A stretch of DNA of 12,478 nucleotides, from contig VEPB01000392.1 of the NCBI GenBank assembly GCA_012026715.1, positions 1 through 12,478 on the forward strand, given 5' to 3'. This stretch comes from Methylococcaceae bacterium. Its GTDB lineage: Bacteria > Pseudomonadota > Gammaproteobacteria > Methylococcales > Methylococcaceae. The notes under the pieces were generated by a model. It was given only the letters and a program-made list of their open reading frames with translations. It made no database searches and was not told where the DNA came from. This document shows positions 5,635 to 12,031 of this stretch, piece by piece (within the stretch, counting starts at the first letter, position 1; each line of letters begins with the position of its first letter). A program made the translations under genes and the position numbers.

Positions 5635-7395
5635 TTGGCCACCATCGCTCCACCGGCGCCCGAAGCCACCACAGCCGAAATCCAGCTACCCACGGTGGCG
5701 ACCGACCCCTATGCGCTGTTCGCCGACAGCCTCGTCCGCAAGGGCAAGGCTCGCGACAGCGAGATCAACCGCACCCGCCGACTGGCGGCCCAGACCGACG
5801 ATCAGCCCTTGCCGGCCCTGTTGCTCAAGCTGGGGGTGGTGTCGGAACGGGACGCGGCGGAATCGCTGAAAGAGATCAGCGATCTGCCGTTGGTCGCGGC
5901 AACCGACTACCCCGAATCCTCCCCCCTGCCCGAGACCGTAGCGATCCGCTTCCTGAAGGAAAAGCACATCGTCGGGCTGGCGGCAACCGAAGACGGGTAT
6001 GACGTGGCGGTCGCAGATCCGTTCGACCGGACGGCCCTCAATGCTCTGGTCCTGGCCTGCGGCAAGCCGGTTCGCGCCAAAGTCGGGCTGCCCTCGGAAA
6101 TCGACCGGGCCATCGAGCAGCAACTGGGCTCCGGCAAGTCCCTGATGGGCCAGTTGGTGGACCATCTGGGAACCGGCGACGAGGAGATCGACGAGGCCGA
6201 CGTCGAACACCTGAAAGACCTGGCCAGCGAGGCTCCCGTCATCCGCATGGTCAACCTGATCATGCAACGGGCGGTCGAATCGCGCGCCTCGGACATCCAC
6301 GTGGAGCCGTTCGAACAGCAGCTCAAGGTGCGGTTCCGGGTCGACGGCGTGCTGAAGGAAGTGGAGGCCCCGCCGGTTCGCTCCACCGCGGCGGTCATCT
6401 CCCGCATCAAGATCATGGCCAAGCTCAACATCGCCGAGCGCCGATTGCCCCAGGATGGCCGCATCAAGCTGCAGGTGCAGGGAAAGGAACTGGACCTCCG
6501 CGTCTCCACGGTACCCACCATGTACGGCGAAAGCGTGGTCATCCGCCTACTCCACAAGGAAAGCATCAAGTTCGACTTCGCTTCCCTTGGATTTGACGGC
6601 GAAGCCCTCAGGAACTTCCTGGAAGTGCTGGAGTTGCCCCATGGCATCATCCTGATCACCGGTCCCACCGGCAGCGGCAAGAGCACCACCCTCTACACCG
6701 CCCTGCACAAGATCAACACCCCGGAGCGCAAGATCATCACCGTGGAAGATCCGGTGGAATACCAGCTGGAGGGCGTCAACCAGATCCAGACCAAGGCCCA
6801 GATCGGGCTCACCTTCGCCAGCGCGCTGCGCTCCATCGTGCGTCAGGACCCGGACGTCATCATGATCGGCGAAATGCGCGACCTGGAGACGGCCCGCATC
6901 GCCGTTCAATCGGCCCTCACCGGCCATCTGGTGCTCTCCACCCTGCACACCAACGACGCCGCCGGCGGGGTGACCCGATTGCTGGACATGGGGCTGGAAG
7001 ACTATCTGTTGACCTCCACGGTCAATGGCATTCTGGCCCAGCGCCTGGTGCGCAAGCTCTGCCCCCACTGCAAGCAGTCCTACCCAGCGCTTCCGGAAGT
7101 CGTCTCGGAGCTGCGGCTGCGCCGCTTCCAACCGAGCGGCGAGGTCTTGCTCTACAAACCGGTGGGCTGCGAACAATGCGACGGTCTGGGCTACCGGGGC
7201 CGTTTGTCCATCCACGAATTCCTGTTGATGACCGACGAAATCCGCCGGCTGGTCATGACCCACGCCACCGCCCGCCAGATCGAAGAGGAAGCCCTCAAGG
7301 ACGGCATGCTCACCATGTACGAGGACGGTCTGCGCAAATCCCTGGCGGGGCTCACCACCATCGAAGAAGTCATGCGGGTGACTTCGGACAGTTGA
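5635..7395 (+). CDS. gspE: GspE, type II secretion system ATPase
   Basis: Hexameric cytoplasmic ATPase of 586 residues that powers pseudopilus assembly at the inner membrane. The N-terminal region (about 25-165) is of the T2SSE_N type that docks on GspL. The catalytic domain shows Walker A GPTGSGKST (343-351), the Asp box ITVEDPVEY (368-376), Walker B around DPDVIMIGEMRD (405-416) and the His box GHLVLSTLHTND (430-441). A zinc-binding tetracysteine is present (C476/C479 and C512/C515), as in GspE and PilB. The following gspF to gspL genes decide for secretion rather than type IV pili. The start is TTG 5635, preceded by TAGGA eight bases away; no in-frame ATG or GTG occurs upstream, and the first in-frame ATG downstream would remove much of the N-domain. 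A rare start codon may hold down expression. Confidence 0.95.
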   Translation: MATIAPPAPEATTAEIQLPTVATDPYALFADSLVRKGKARDSEINRTRRLAAQTDDQPLPALLLKLGVVSERDAAESLKEISDLPLVAATDYPESSPLPETVAIRFLKEKHIVGLAATEDGYDVAVADPFDRTALNALVLACGKPVRAKVGLPSEIDRAIEQQLGSGKSLMGQLVDHLGTGDEEIDEADVEHLKDLASEAPVIRMVNLIMQRAVESRASDIHVEPFEQQLKVRFRVDGVLKEVEAPPVRSTAAVISRIKIMAKLNIAERRLPQDGRIKLQVQGKELDLRVSTVPTMYGESVVIRLLHKESIKFDFASLGFDGEALRNFLEVLELPHGIILITGPTGSGKSTTLYTALHKINTPERKIITVEDPVEYQLEGVNQIQTKAQIGLTFASALRSIVRQDPDVIMIGEMRDLETARIAVQSALTGHLVLSTLHTNDAAGGVTRLLDMGLEDYLLTSTVNGILAQRLVRKLCPHCKQSYPALPEVVSELRLRRFQPSGEVLLYKPVGCEQCDGLGYRGRLSIHEFLLMTDEIRRLVMTHATARQIEEEALKDGMLTMYEDGLRKSLAGLTTIEEVMRVTSDS

Positions 7396-7653
7396 TGACG
7401 TCGAGCCATCTACCATCCATCACCGGCAGTTCATCGAACACTATTTCAAGACAGATTCCCCAACCGGAAATCGGTCACGCCATTAATCTTTTGCTCGATA
7501 GCATGCTTATTTCATAATCGACCAGCACGATTTCCTATGACTTTTGACTTTGTCCGGGTAATCTGCGTCGTTAAATAAAGAGCCCCGGCCAATGAGGCAG
7601 AAGCGCATCGCCAATCCCATTCCGGGCCATTCCAGGACGCTAACTCCCTGACC
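7396..7653 (+). other. 258-bp intergenic region between gspE and gspF
   Basis: This is the largest gap in the window and is visibly less GC-rich than the flanking genes, especially 7481-7580. It holds a promoter-like pair (7491-7518). A 40-codon reading frame also runs here (7395-7517), whose ATG overlaps the gspE stop. No clear hairpin plus T-run terminator is seen. AGGA at 7634-7637 is somewhat far (16 nt) from the gspF ATG. A separate transcription start for gspF onward is possible. Confidence 0.5.
7491..7518 (+). promoter_or_regulatory. Candidate sigma70-type promoter upstream of gspF
   Basis: TTGCTC (7491-7496) and CATAAT (7513-7518) are separated by 16 bases. The -10 matches the consensus at five of six positions, but the -35 at only three. 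It lies in the AT-richest part of the gspE-gspF gap, about 135 bases before the gspF start. The call rests on this pattern alone. Confidence 0.25.
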
Positions 7654-8871
7654 ATGCCCCTGTACTTCTACAAAGCCGTCGGCCGCGACGGCGAATCCAT
7701 CGAGGCCGAACGCGAGGCGACCGACGAAACTGCCCTGCTGCTGGCACTGCAGAACGAAGGACTGTTGCCTATCCGCATCGTACCGGCATCGTCCAAACCC
7801 TTCGCGTGGCTGCGACTGGGGCGCGCCAAAGGCGCCATATCCCACAAAGAAATCACCCTGTTCACCCACGAGTTGCTGACCCTGCTGCAGGCGGGCCTGC
7901 CGCTCGACCGGGCGCTGAACACCCTGCTCGAACTGACTGCGACGCAAGCCAACCTCAACGCCCTGATCGGACGGGTGTTGGATTCGGTCAAGGGCGGCGC
8001 CCAGCTGTCAGACGCCCTCGAACAGCAATCCGGGGTTTTTTCCCGTTTCTATCTGAACCTGATCCGCGCCGGCGAGGCCGGCGGCGCCCTGGAGCTGGTG
8101 TTGGAGCGCCTGGCGCAGTATCTGGAACGGTCCAAGGAACTGCGCGACACCGTGACTACGGCGATGATCTATCCGGCGATCCTGGTGACATTGTCGGCTC
8201 TTTCACTGATTCTGCTGCTCACCTTCGTGGTACCGCAATTCACCGAGATGTTCGAGAGCGCCGGTAAGGAATTGCCCGTGCCAACCCAGGTCGTGGTAGG
8301 GGTCGCCGAGTTCCTGCGGGATTTCTGGTGGACCTTGCCGCTGCTGGTGGTGGCCGTCGCCAGCTTCTTCCGCGCCCAGCTCAACGATCCTGATCGCCGC
8401 ATGGTATGGGACCGCCGCTTCCTGAAGATTCCGGGCGTCGGCGACCTGATCATCAAGGTCGAAGTGGCCAATTTCAGCCGTACCTTGGCGACCCTGTTGA
8501 CCAACGGCGTGTCCCTGCTCACCGCCATGGGCATCGTCAAGGAGACTCTGGGCAACAAGGTGGTGGCCGACAAGGTCAATCTTGCCATCGAAAGCCTGAA
8601 ACAGGGCGGCGGCCTGTCGGCGCCACTGATGGAAGCCGAGTTATTTCCCAGTTTGGCGTTGCAGATGATCAAACTGGGAGAGGAATCGGGCAAGCTGGAC
8701 GAAATGCTGGACCGGGTCGCGATGACCTATGACAAGGAAATCCGCAACGCCATCCAGCGTTTGCTGGCACTGCTCGAACCCATACTCATCGTGGGTCTGG
8801 GCATCATGATCGGCGGCATCATCATCTCGGTGCTGATGGCGATATTGAGCGTCAACGACCTGGCATTCTGA
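7654..8871 (+). CDS. gspF: GspF, type II secretion inner-membrane platform protein
   Basis: Polytopic inner-membrane protein of 405 residues, the platform on which pseudopilins are added and a partner of GspE and GspL. Two repeated T2SSF domains are seen: about 68-192 (THELLTLLQAGLPLDRAL, then LIRAGEAGG) and about 272-395 (FSRTLATLLTNGVSLLTA, then MIKLGEESGKLDEML). Membrane helices lie near 169-195, 224-240 and 373-397, the usual three. The N-terminus MPLYFYKAVGRDG is typical of the family, supporting ATG 7654 despite a weak ribosome-binding site. It is separated from gspE by 258 bp and from gspG by 91 bp, so it may be transcribed independently of one or both. The length is normal. Confidence 0.95.
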   Translation: MPLYFYKAVGRDGESIEAEREATDETALLLALQNEGLLPIRIVPASSKPFAWLRLGRAKGAISHKEITLFTHELLTLLQAGLPLDRALNTLLELTATQANLNALIGRVLDSVKGGAQLSDALEQQSGVFSRFYLNLIRAGEAGGALELVLERLAQYLERSKELRDTVTTAMIYPAILVTLSALSLILLLTFVVPQFTEMFESAGKELPVPTQVVVGVAEFLRDFWWTLPLLVVAVASFFRAQLNDPDRRMVWDRRFLKIPGVGDLIIKVEVANFSRTLATLLTNGVSLLTAMGIVKETLGNKVVADKVNLAIESLKQGGGLSAPLMEAELFPSLALQMIKLGEESGKLDEMLDRVAMTYDKEIRNAIQRLLALLEPILIVGLGIMIGGIIISVLMAILSVNDLAF

Positions 8872-8962
8872 CGCGCCGTCAAAAAATCGCCGGCATCCAT
8901 TAATTTCTGGTTAATATTGATCGGATAATTTCGTCAACTCTTTGCCTGCACTCAGATCACCC
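8872..8962 (+). other. AT-rich intergenic region before gspG
   Basis: This 91-bp spacer is strongly AT-rich at 8896-8930. It contains GATAAT (8924-8929), a good -10 match, with TTAATT (8900-8905) 18 bases upstream as a poor -35, and an inverted ATTAA/TTAAT pair (8899-8903 and 8911-8915). A promoter giving extra transcription of the abundant major pseudopilin would make sense, but the evidence is only base composition and one box. A GACG-CGC-CGTC mini-hairpin spans the gspF stop and is followed by A's, not T's, so it is not a + strand terminator. Confidence 0.3.
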
Positions 8963-9397
8963 ATGCGATACCAACAACGAAACCATCGTCACTCCCGCGG
9001 CTTTACCCTCATCGAACTGCTGGTGGTGCTGGCCATCATCGGCTTGCTGGCCGGCCTGGTCGGCCCCCAGGTCATGAAGCACTTGGGCGAATCCAAAACC
9101 AAGGCGGCCCGGCTGCAGATCGAGGAACTGGCTTCGGCGCTGGATATGTACCGCCTCGACGTGGGCCGCTATCCCGCCACCGATGAAGGCCTGCAGGCCC
9201 TGATCGAGGCACCCGGTAGCGCCCGCAACTGGAACGGACCCTACCTCCGCAAGAAGAAAGTTCCGGTCGACCCCTGGAACAATCCCTATCACTACACGGC
9301 TCCCGGTCAGCACGGCAAATTCGACGTTTTCACCCTGGGTGCCGACAATAGCGACGGCGGCGAGGGCGAGGATTCCGACGTGGTGAGCTGGGACTGA
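8963..9397 (+). CDS. gspG: GspG, major pseudopilin of the type II secretion system
   Basis: Major pseudopilin of 144 residues that builds the periplasmic pseudopilus. A 13-residue basic leader ends in the prepilin peptidase site RG/FTLIELLVVL: cleavage follows G13, F14 becomes the N-terminus, and E18 is the conserved Glu at +5. The hydrophobic helix spans about 14-36. GspG hallmarks follow: DVGRYPATDEGLQALIE (66-82), GPYLRKKKVPVDPW (92-105) and a C-terminal acidic loop ADNSDGGEGEDSD (127-139) matching the GspG calcium-binding loop. I chose ATG 8963, which gives a normal leader. The in-frame TTG at 8942 would add seven residues, and neither has a clear Shine-Dalgarno. The stop is 23 nt before gspH. 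Confidence 0.95.
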   Translation: MRYQQRNHRHSRGFTLIELLVVLAIIGLLAGLVGPQVMKHLGESKTKAARLQIEELASALDMYRLDVGRYPATDEGLQALIEAPGSARNWNGPYLRKKKVPVDPWNNPYHYTAPGQHGKFDVFTLGADNSDGGEGEDSDVVSWD

Positions 9398-9420
9398 GCC
9401 ACAGCACGCCCGGCTCAGGC

Positions 9421-9912
9421 ATGATCCGGCCCGCTTCCCGCCTCCCGCCGCGCAACGACGGCGGCTTCACCCTGCTGGAAAAGATGGTGGTGCTGGTGGT
9501 GGCCGCCCTCATCGCCGCCGTCGCGGTGCCGACCTTTCAGCCCGCCATCGGCGCCATGCAACTGCGGGCGGACACCCAGGACATCGCCTCGGGATTGCGC
9601 CACGCACGCGGCGCGGCCTTGGCGAGCGGCAAGGAACAGACCTTTTACCTCGACGTGGGCAAACACAGTTACCGGCTCAGCGACCGCAAGAAGCCCTATC
9701 GGTTGCACGATTCGGTTCAGCTGGATCTTTTTACCGCCGAACAGGAAATGTCCGAGGAGAGCCAGGGCGGCTACATTCGTTTCTATCCGGACGGTTCCGC
9801 GACCGGCGGCCGGGTGACCTTGAAATCCGGCGCCCGCACCCTGGTGGTGGACGTCAACTGGCTGACCGGCGTCATTGCAGTCCGTGACCAGTCCGAACAG
9901 GCCGACAGTTAA
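9421..9912 (+). CDS. gspH: GspH, minor pseudopilin
   Basis: Minor pseudopilin of 163 residues, probably in the tip complex with GspI, GspJ and GspK. The prepilin motif is GG/FTLLEKMVVL: cleavage follows G15, F16 is +1, and E20 is the conserved +5 Glu. Position +6 is Lys (K21), an unusual charge in a place that is normally hydrophobic. The N-terminal helix continues to about residue 38. The C-terminal domain follows the GspH pattern: a helical DIASGLRHARGAALASG stretch, then FYLDVGKHSYRL and GYIRFYPDGSATGGRVTL. A weak CAGG lies just before ATG 9421. The end overlaps gspI. Confidence 0.88.
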   Translation: MIRPASRLPPRNDGGFTLLEKMVVLVVAALIAAVAVPTFQPAIGAMQLRADTQDIASGLRHARGAALASGKEQTFYLDVGKHSYRLSDRKKPYRLHDSVQLDLFTAEQEMSEESQGGYIRFYPDGSATGGRVTLKSGARTLVVDVNWLTGVIAVRDQSEQADS

Positions 9913-10354
9913 GCCGCAGGCCGGCTTTTCGCTGCTGGAAACCCTGGTGGCGTTCACCGTGCTGGCGCTGTCCGTGGGCGTGCTGCTGCGCATCTTCGGC
10001 GGCGGTGCGCAGATGACGGGCAAGGCGGACGAACACGCACGGGCGGTGACCCTGGCGGAATCCCTGCTGGTGGAAAAAGCCTGCGAGGAGTGCGAATTGC
10101 CACCGGGAGAAACCGGCGGTGAATTCGACGAGCAATTCCGCTGGGTCATGCGTGTGGAACCCTACCAGCCGGAAGGCGATGCCTGGCCCGACAACCTTCC
10201 GGTCGAACCTTTTTGGGTGCAGATCACCCTGGAATGGGGCGAGACCGAGCAACCCCAGACCTTCGGCCTCGGCACCCTCCGGGTCAGGACCAAGAACCGC
10301 CCCGGGGGAAGCCCCATGGGGCCGCGCAGCGCATTACCTTATGATCACGGTTGA
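9884..10354 (+). CDS. gspI: GspI, minor pseudopilin
   Basis: Minor pseudopilin of 156 residues from this start, part of the GspIJK tip complex. The leader MTSPNRPTVKPQAG is followed by the cleavage site AG/FSLLETLVAF (F15 at +1, E19 at +5), and the hydrophobic helix runs to about residue 38. ARAVTLAESLLVEK (52-65) is the usual GspI region (A-x-x-LA-E), and the C-terminal part is rich in beta strands (PFWVQITLEW). GTG 9884 is preferred for a normal leader; TTG 9875, three codons earlier, is also possible, and no strong Shine-Dalgarno separates them. It overlaps the end of gspH by 29 nt and the start of gspJ by 14 nt. The last 18 or so residues (NRPGGSPMGPRSALPYDHG) look like a low-complexity extension and contain the paired palindromes listed separately. 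Confidence 0.87.
   Translation: MTSPNRPTVKPQAGFSLLETLVAFTVLALSVGVLLRIFGGGAQMTGKADEHARAVTLAESLLVEKACEECELPPGETGGEFDEQFRWVMRVEPYQPEGDAWPDNLPVEPFWVQITLEWGETEQPQTFGLGTLRVRTKNRPGGSPMGPRSALPYDHG
10300..10322. repeat. Two adjacent GC palindromes in the end of gspI
   Basis: CCCCGGGG (10300-10307) and the perfect 12-bp palindrome GCCCCATGGGGC (10311-10322) lie side by side. In mRNA, GGGG and CCCC tracts could pair in more than one way (for example 10305-10308 with 10312-10315, or 10312-10315 with 10318-10321). The block ends 18 nt before the gspJ ATG, where structure could affect initiation. It also encodes gspI residues, so chance in GC-rich coding sequence is possible. Confidence 0.5.
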
Positions 10355-11069
10355 ATCGTCGCGATGCCCAGGCAGCTGGCCGTCCGTTGACCGCGGCAGA
10401 CGGAGCGGCTCCGCGAACTCCAAGCTGCAAGGCGGCTTCACCCTCATCGAGGTACTGATCGCCGCGGTGCTGCTGGCGGTCATGATGTCCTTGCTGCTGA
10501 GCGCCTTCCGGGTGGCGGCGAGCACCTGGGAAAAAGGCGAGCGCAAGGCCGAGCAAGTCAATCGCATGCTGGTGGTCACCAATTTTCTTCGTAGCTACGT
10601 CGGCGGGGCGGTACCGGTCATGGAACCGCCCAACACCAAGCTGGCAGGCGCAAGGCCGAGGGCACTATTCCGGGGCGATGCCGAACACCTGCTGTTCGTC
10701 GCGTCCATCCCGGCACAGGCGAAGGGCGGGTTTTACCAGTTCCAGCTCTATATTTCCGGCGACGAGCACCACGACCTGCGGGCGTCCATACGCCCGCTGC
10801 CGCAACTCAAGGCCGATGCCCCGGAGCCTGAGCCCATCGATGACGTGGCCGTGGTGGAAAACGTGGAATCGGTCCGCTTCAGCTATTTCAACAGCGACCC
10901 GCAAGGTCGCATGGAAACCCAACCGCGCACCGAATGGCCGCCGCAGGACATGGGCGATGGCACCCCGCCCCGGCCCATGCCCACCCTGGTCCGCATCGAA
11001 ATCCAGCCCAGCGGCGAAGATCCGTGGCCGCTCATCAGCATCGAACCGCGGGTGGATGCGCTGCGATGA
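10341..11069 (+). CDS. gspJ: GspJ, minor pseudopilin
   Basis: Minor pseudopilin of 242 residues, partner of GspI and GspK at the pseudopilus tip. A rather long leader of 32 residues precedes the cleavage site GG/FTLIEVLIAA (F33 at +1, E37 at +5), and the hydrophobic helix spans about 33-54. The soluble domain has the GspJ pattern, with ENVESVRFSYFN (173-184) and a late strand TLVRIEIQ (215-222). Between them lies a Pro-rich loop (about 194-214). ATG 10341 is 14 nt inside gspI; no good Shine-Dalgarno precedes it, but the GC palindromes at 10300-10322 do. The stop overlaps the gspK ATG (ATGA), so the two are probably translated together. Confidence 0.87.
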   Translation: MITVESSRCPGSWPSVDRGRRSGSANSKLQGGFTLIEVLIAAVLLAVMMSLLLSAFRVAASTWEKGERKAEQVNRMLVVTNFLRSYVGGAVPVMEPPNTKLAGARPRALFRGDAEHLLFVASIPAQAKGGFYQFQLYISGDEHHDLRASIRPLPQLKADAPEPEPIDDVAVVENVESVRFSYFNSDPQGRMETQPRTEWPPQDMGDGTPPRPMPTLVRIEIQPSGEDPWPLISIEPRVDALR

Positions 11070-12019
11070 GGCCCATTAACCGTAGCGCTGGCGGATCTGA
11101 ACCGGGATTTGCCTTGGTGACCGTGCTTTGGGCTATCGCCTTGCTGGCCATCATGGCCGGCAGCTTTTCCATGACCCTGCAACGGGACGGCCGGCTGGTG
11201 CGCTATAACCAGGACCGCGCGACCGGTTTGGCGCTCGCCGACGCTGGCGTACACTATGCATTGATGATGCTGAGCCTGCCCGACCCGCACAAGCGCTGGC
11301 GCAGCGACGGTACCCTTTACCGTCCGAACCTGCCGGGAGGGAAAGTGCGCATCCGCGTCTTTGACGAGGCCGGCAAATTCGACATCAACGCGGCGCAGGA
11401 ACCCACTCTGCGCGCCTTGCTGAACAAAGCCCTCGGGGGCAACCAGGATCAGGCCGACCGGCTGGCCGCGGCTATACTGGACTGGCGCGACCCGGACGAC
11501 CTGGTGCATCTCAACGGCGCGGAGGAAACGGAGTACAAGCAGGCCGACAAGGGATACGGGCCGCGCAATACCAACTTTCAAGCCCTGGATGAATTACAAA
11601 TGGTGTTGGGCATGACACCCGCCATATACCAGCGTCTGGAACCCGTGCTCACCATTTACAGCGGGCAGGACGGCATCAACCCCAACAAGGCTTCGCTTGA
11701 AGCACTGCTGATGCTGCCGGGTGTGGACGAGGCCATGGCCCGCTCTTTCATCGAACAGCGCCGGACGGCGCTGCCGGGGGTGCCGGTTCCTTTTCCACTA
11801 CAGATCCCACCGGGCGGCCCCCGGATCACGGGCGGCGGCGACAATGCCTACACCATTTATGCCGAATCACTCACCGAATCAGGCCAATTTACCGGGGTGC
11901 GGGCGGTCGCCAGACGCCAGGCCACCGGTCATTCGCCGTACACTTTCCTCAGCTGGAAACAGCTGCGCTCGTCCTACGTGGAACTGCCCGACGATGAGCG
12001 CCTCGACGAAAGCCACTAG
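11066..12019 (+). CDS. gspK: GspK, large minor pseudopilin capping the tip complex
   Basis: Largest minor pseudopilin (317 residues), predicted to cap the pseudopilus tip. The prepilin site is PG/FALVTVLWAI: cleavage follows G14, and position +5 is Thr (T19) rather than Glu, the known hallmark of GspK. The domain shows GKFDINAA (103-110), ILDWRDPDD (137-145), a loop with PRNTNFQALDELQMVLGM (166-183) and INPNKAS (204-210), all recognisable GspK motifs. The helical part containing LLMLPGVDEAMARSFIEQRR (214-233) is HhH/SAM-like. It overlaps gspJ by 4 nt. Most bases between this stop and the gspL GTG belong to the gspL ribosome-binding site. Confidence 0.93.
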   Translation: MRPINRSAGGSEPGFALVTVLWAIALLAIMAGSFSMTLQRDGRLVRYNQDRATGLALADAGVHYALMMLSLPDPHKRWRSDGTLYRPNLPGGKVRIRVFDEAGKFDINAAQEPTLRALLNKALGGNQDQADRLAAAILDWRDPDDLVHLNGAEETEYKQADKGYGPRNTNFQALDELQMVLGMTPAIYQRLEPVLTIYSGQDGINPNKASLEALLMLPGVDEAMARSFIEQRRTALPGVPVPFPLQIPPGGPRITGGGDNAYTIYAESLTESGQFTGVRAVARRQATGHSPYTFLSWKQLRSSYVELPDDERLDESH

Positions 12020-12020
12020 C

Positions 12021-12024
12021 AGGA
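12021..12024 (+). promoter_or_regulatory. Shine-Dalgarno supporting the GTG start of gspL
   Basis: AGGA lies seven bases before GTG 12032 in the 12-nt gspK-gspL gap. It supports the GTG as start. Confidence 0.6.
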
Positions 12025-12031
12025 TATCAAG

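Noticed and set aside
5635..7395. gspE as pilB (type IV pilus ATPase)
   Set aside because: The two share all catalytic motifs, but the genes that follow (gspG with its calcium loop, gspH-K, gspL) are type II secretion specific.
6547..7416. Antisense reading frame opposite the gspE catalytic domain
   Set aside because: GspE catalytic motifs fix the + strand frame; the antisense product is His/Gln/Gly-rich noise.
7544..7577. TTGACT with downstream TAAATA as a promoter for gspF
   Set aside because: The -35 is good, but the spacing to TTAAAT/TAAATA is 21-22 bases and no -10-like hexamer lies at 16-18 bases.
8867..8886. Hairpin GACG-CGC-CGTC at the end of gspF as terminator
   Set aside because: The stem is only 4 bp and is followed by A's rather than T's on the transcribed strand.
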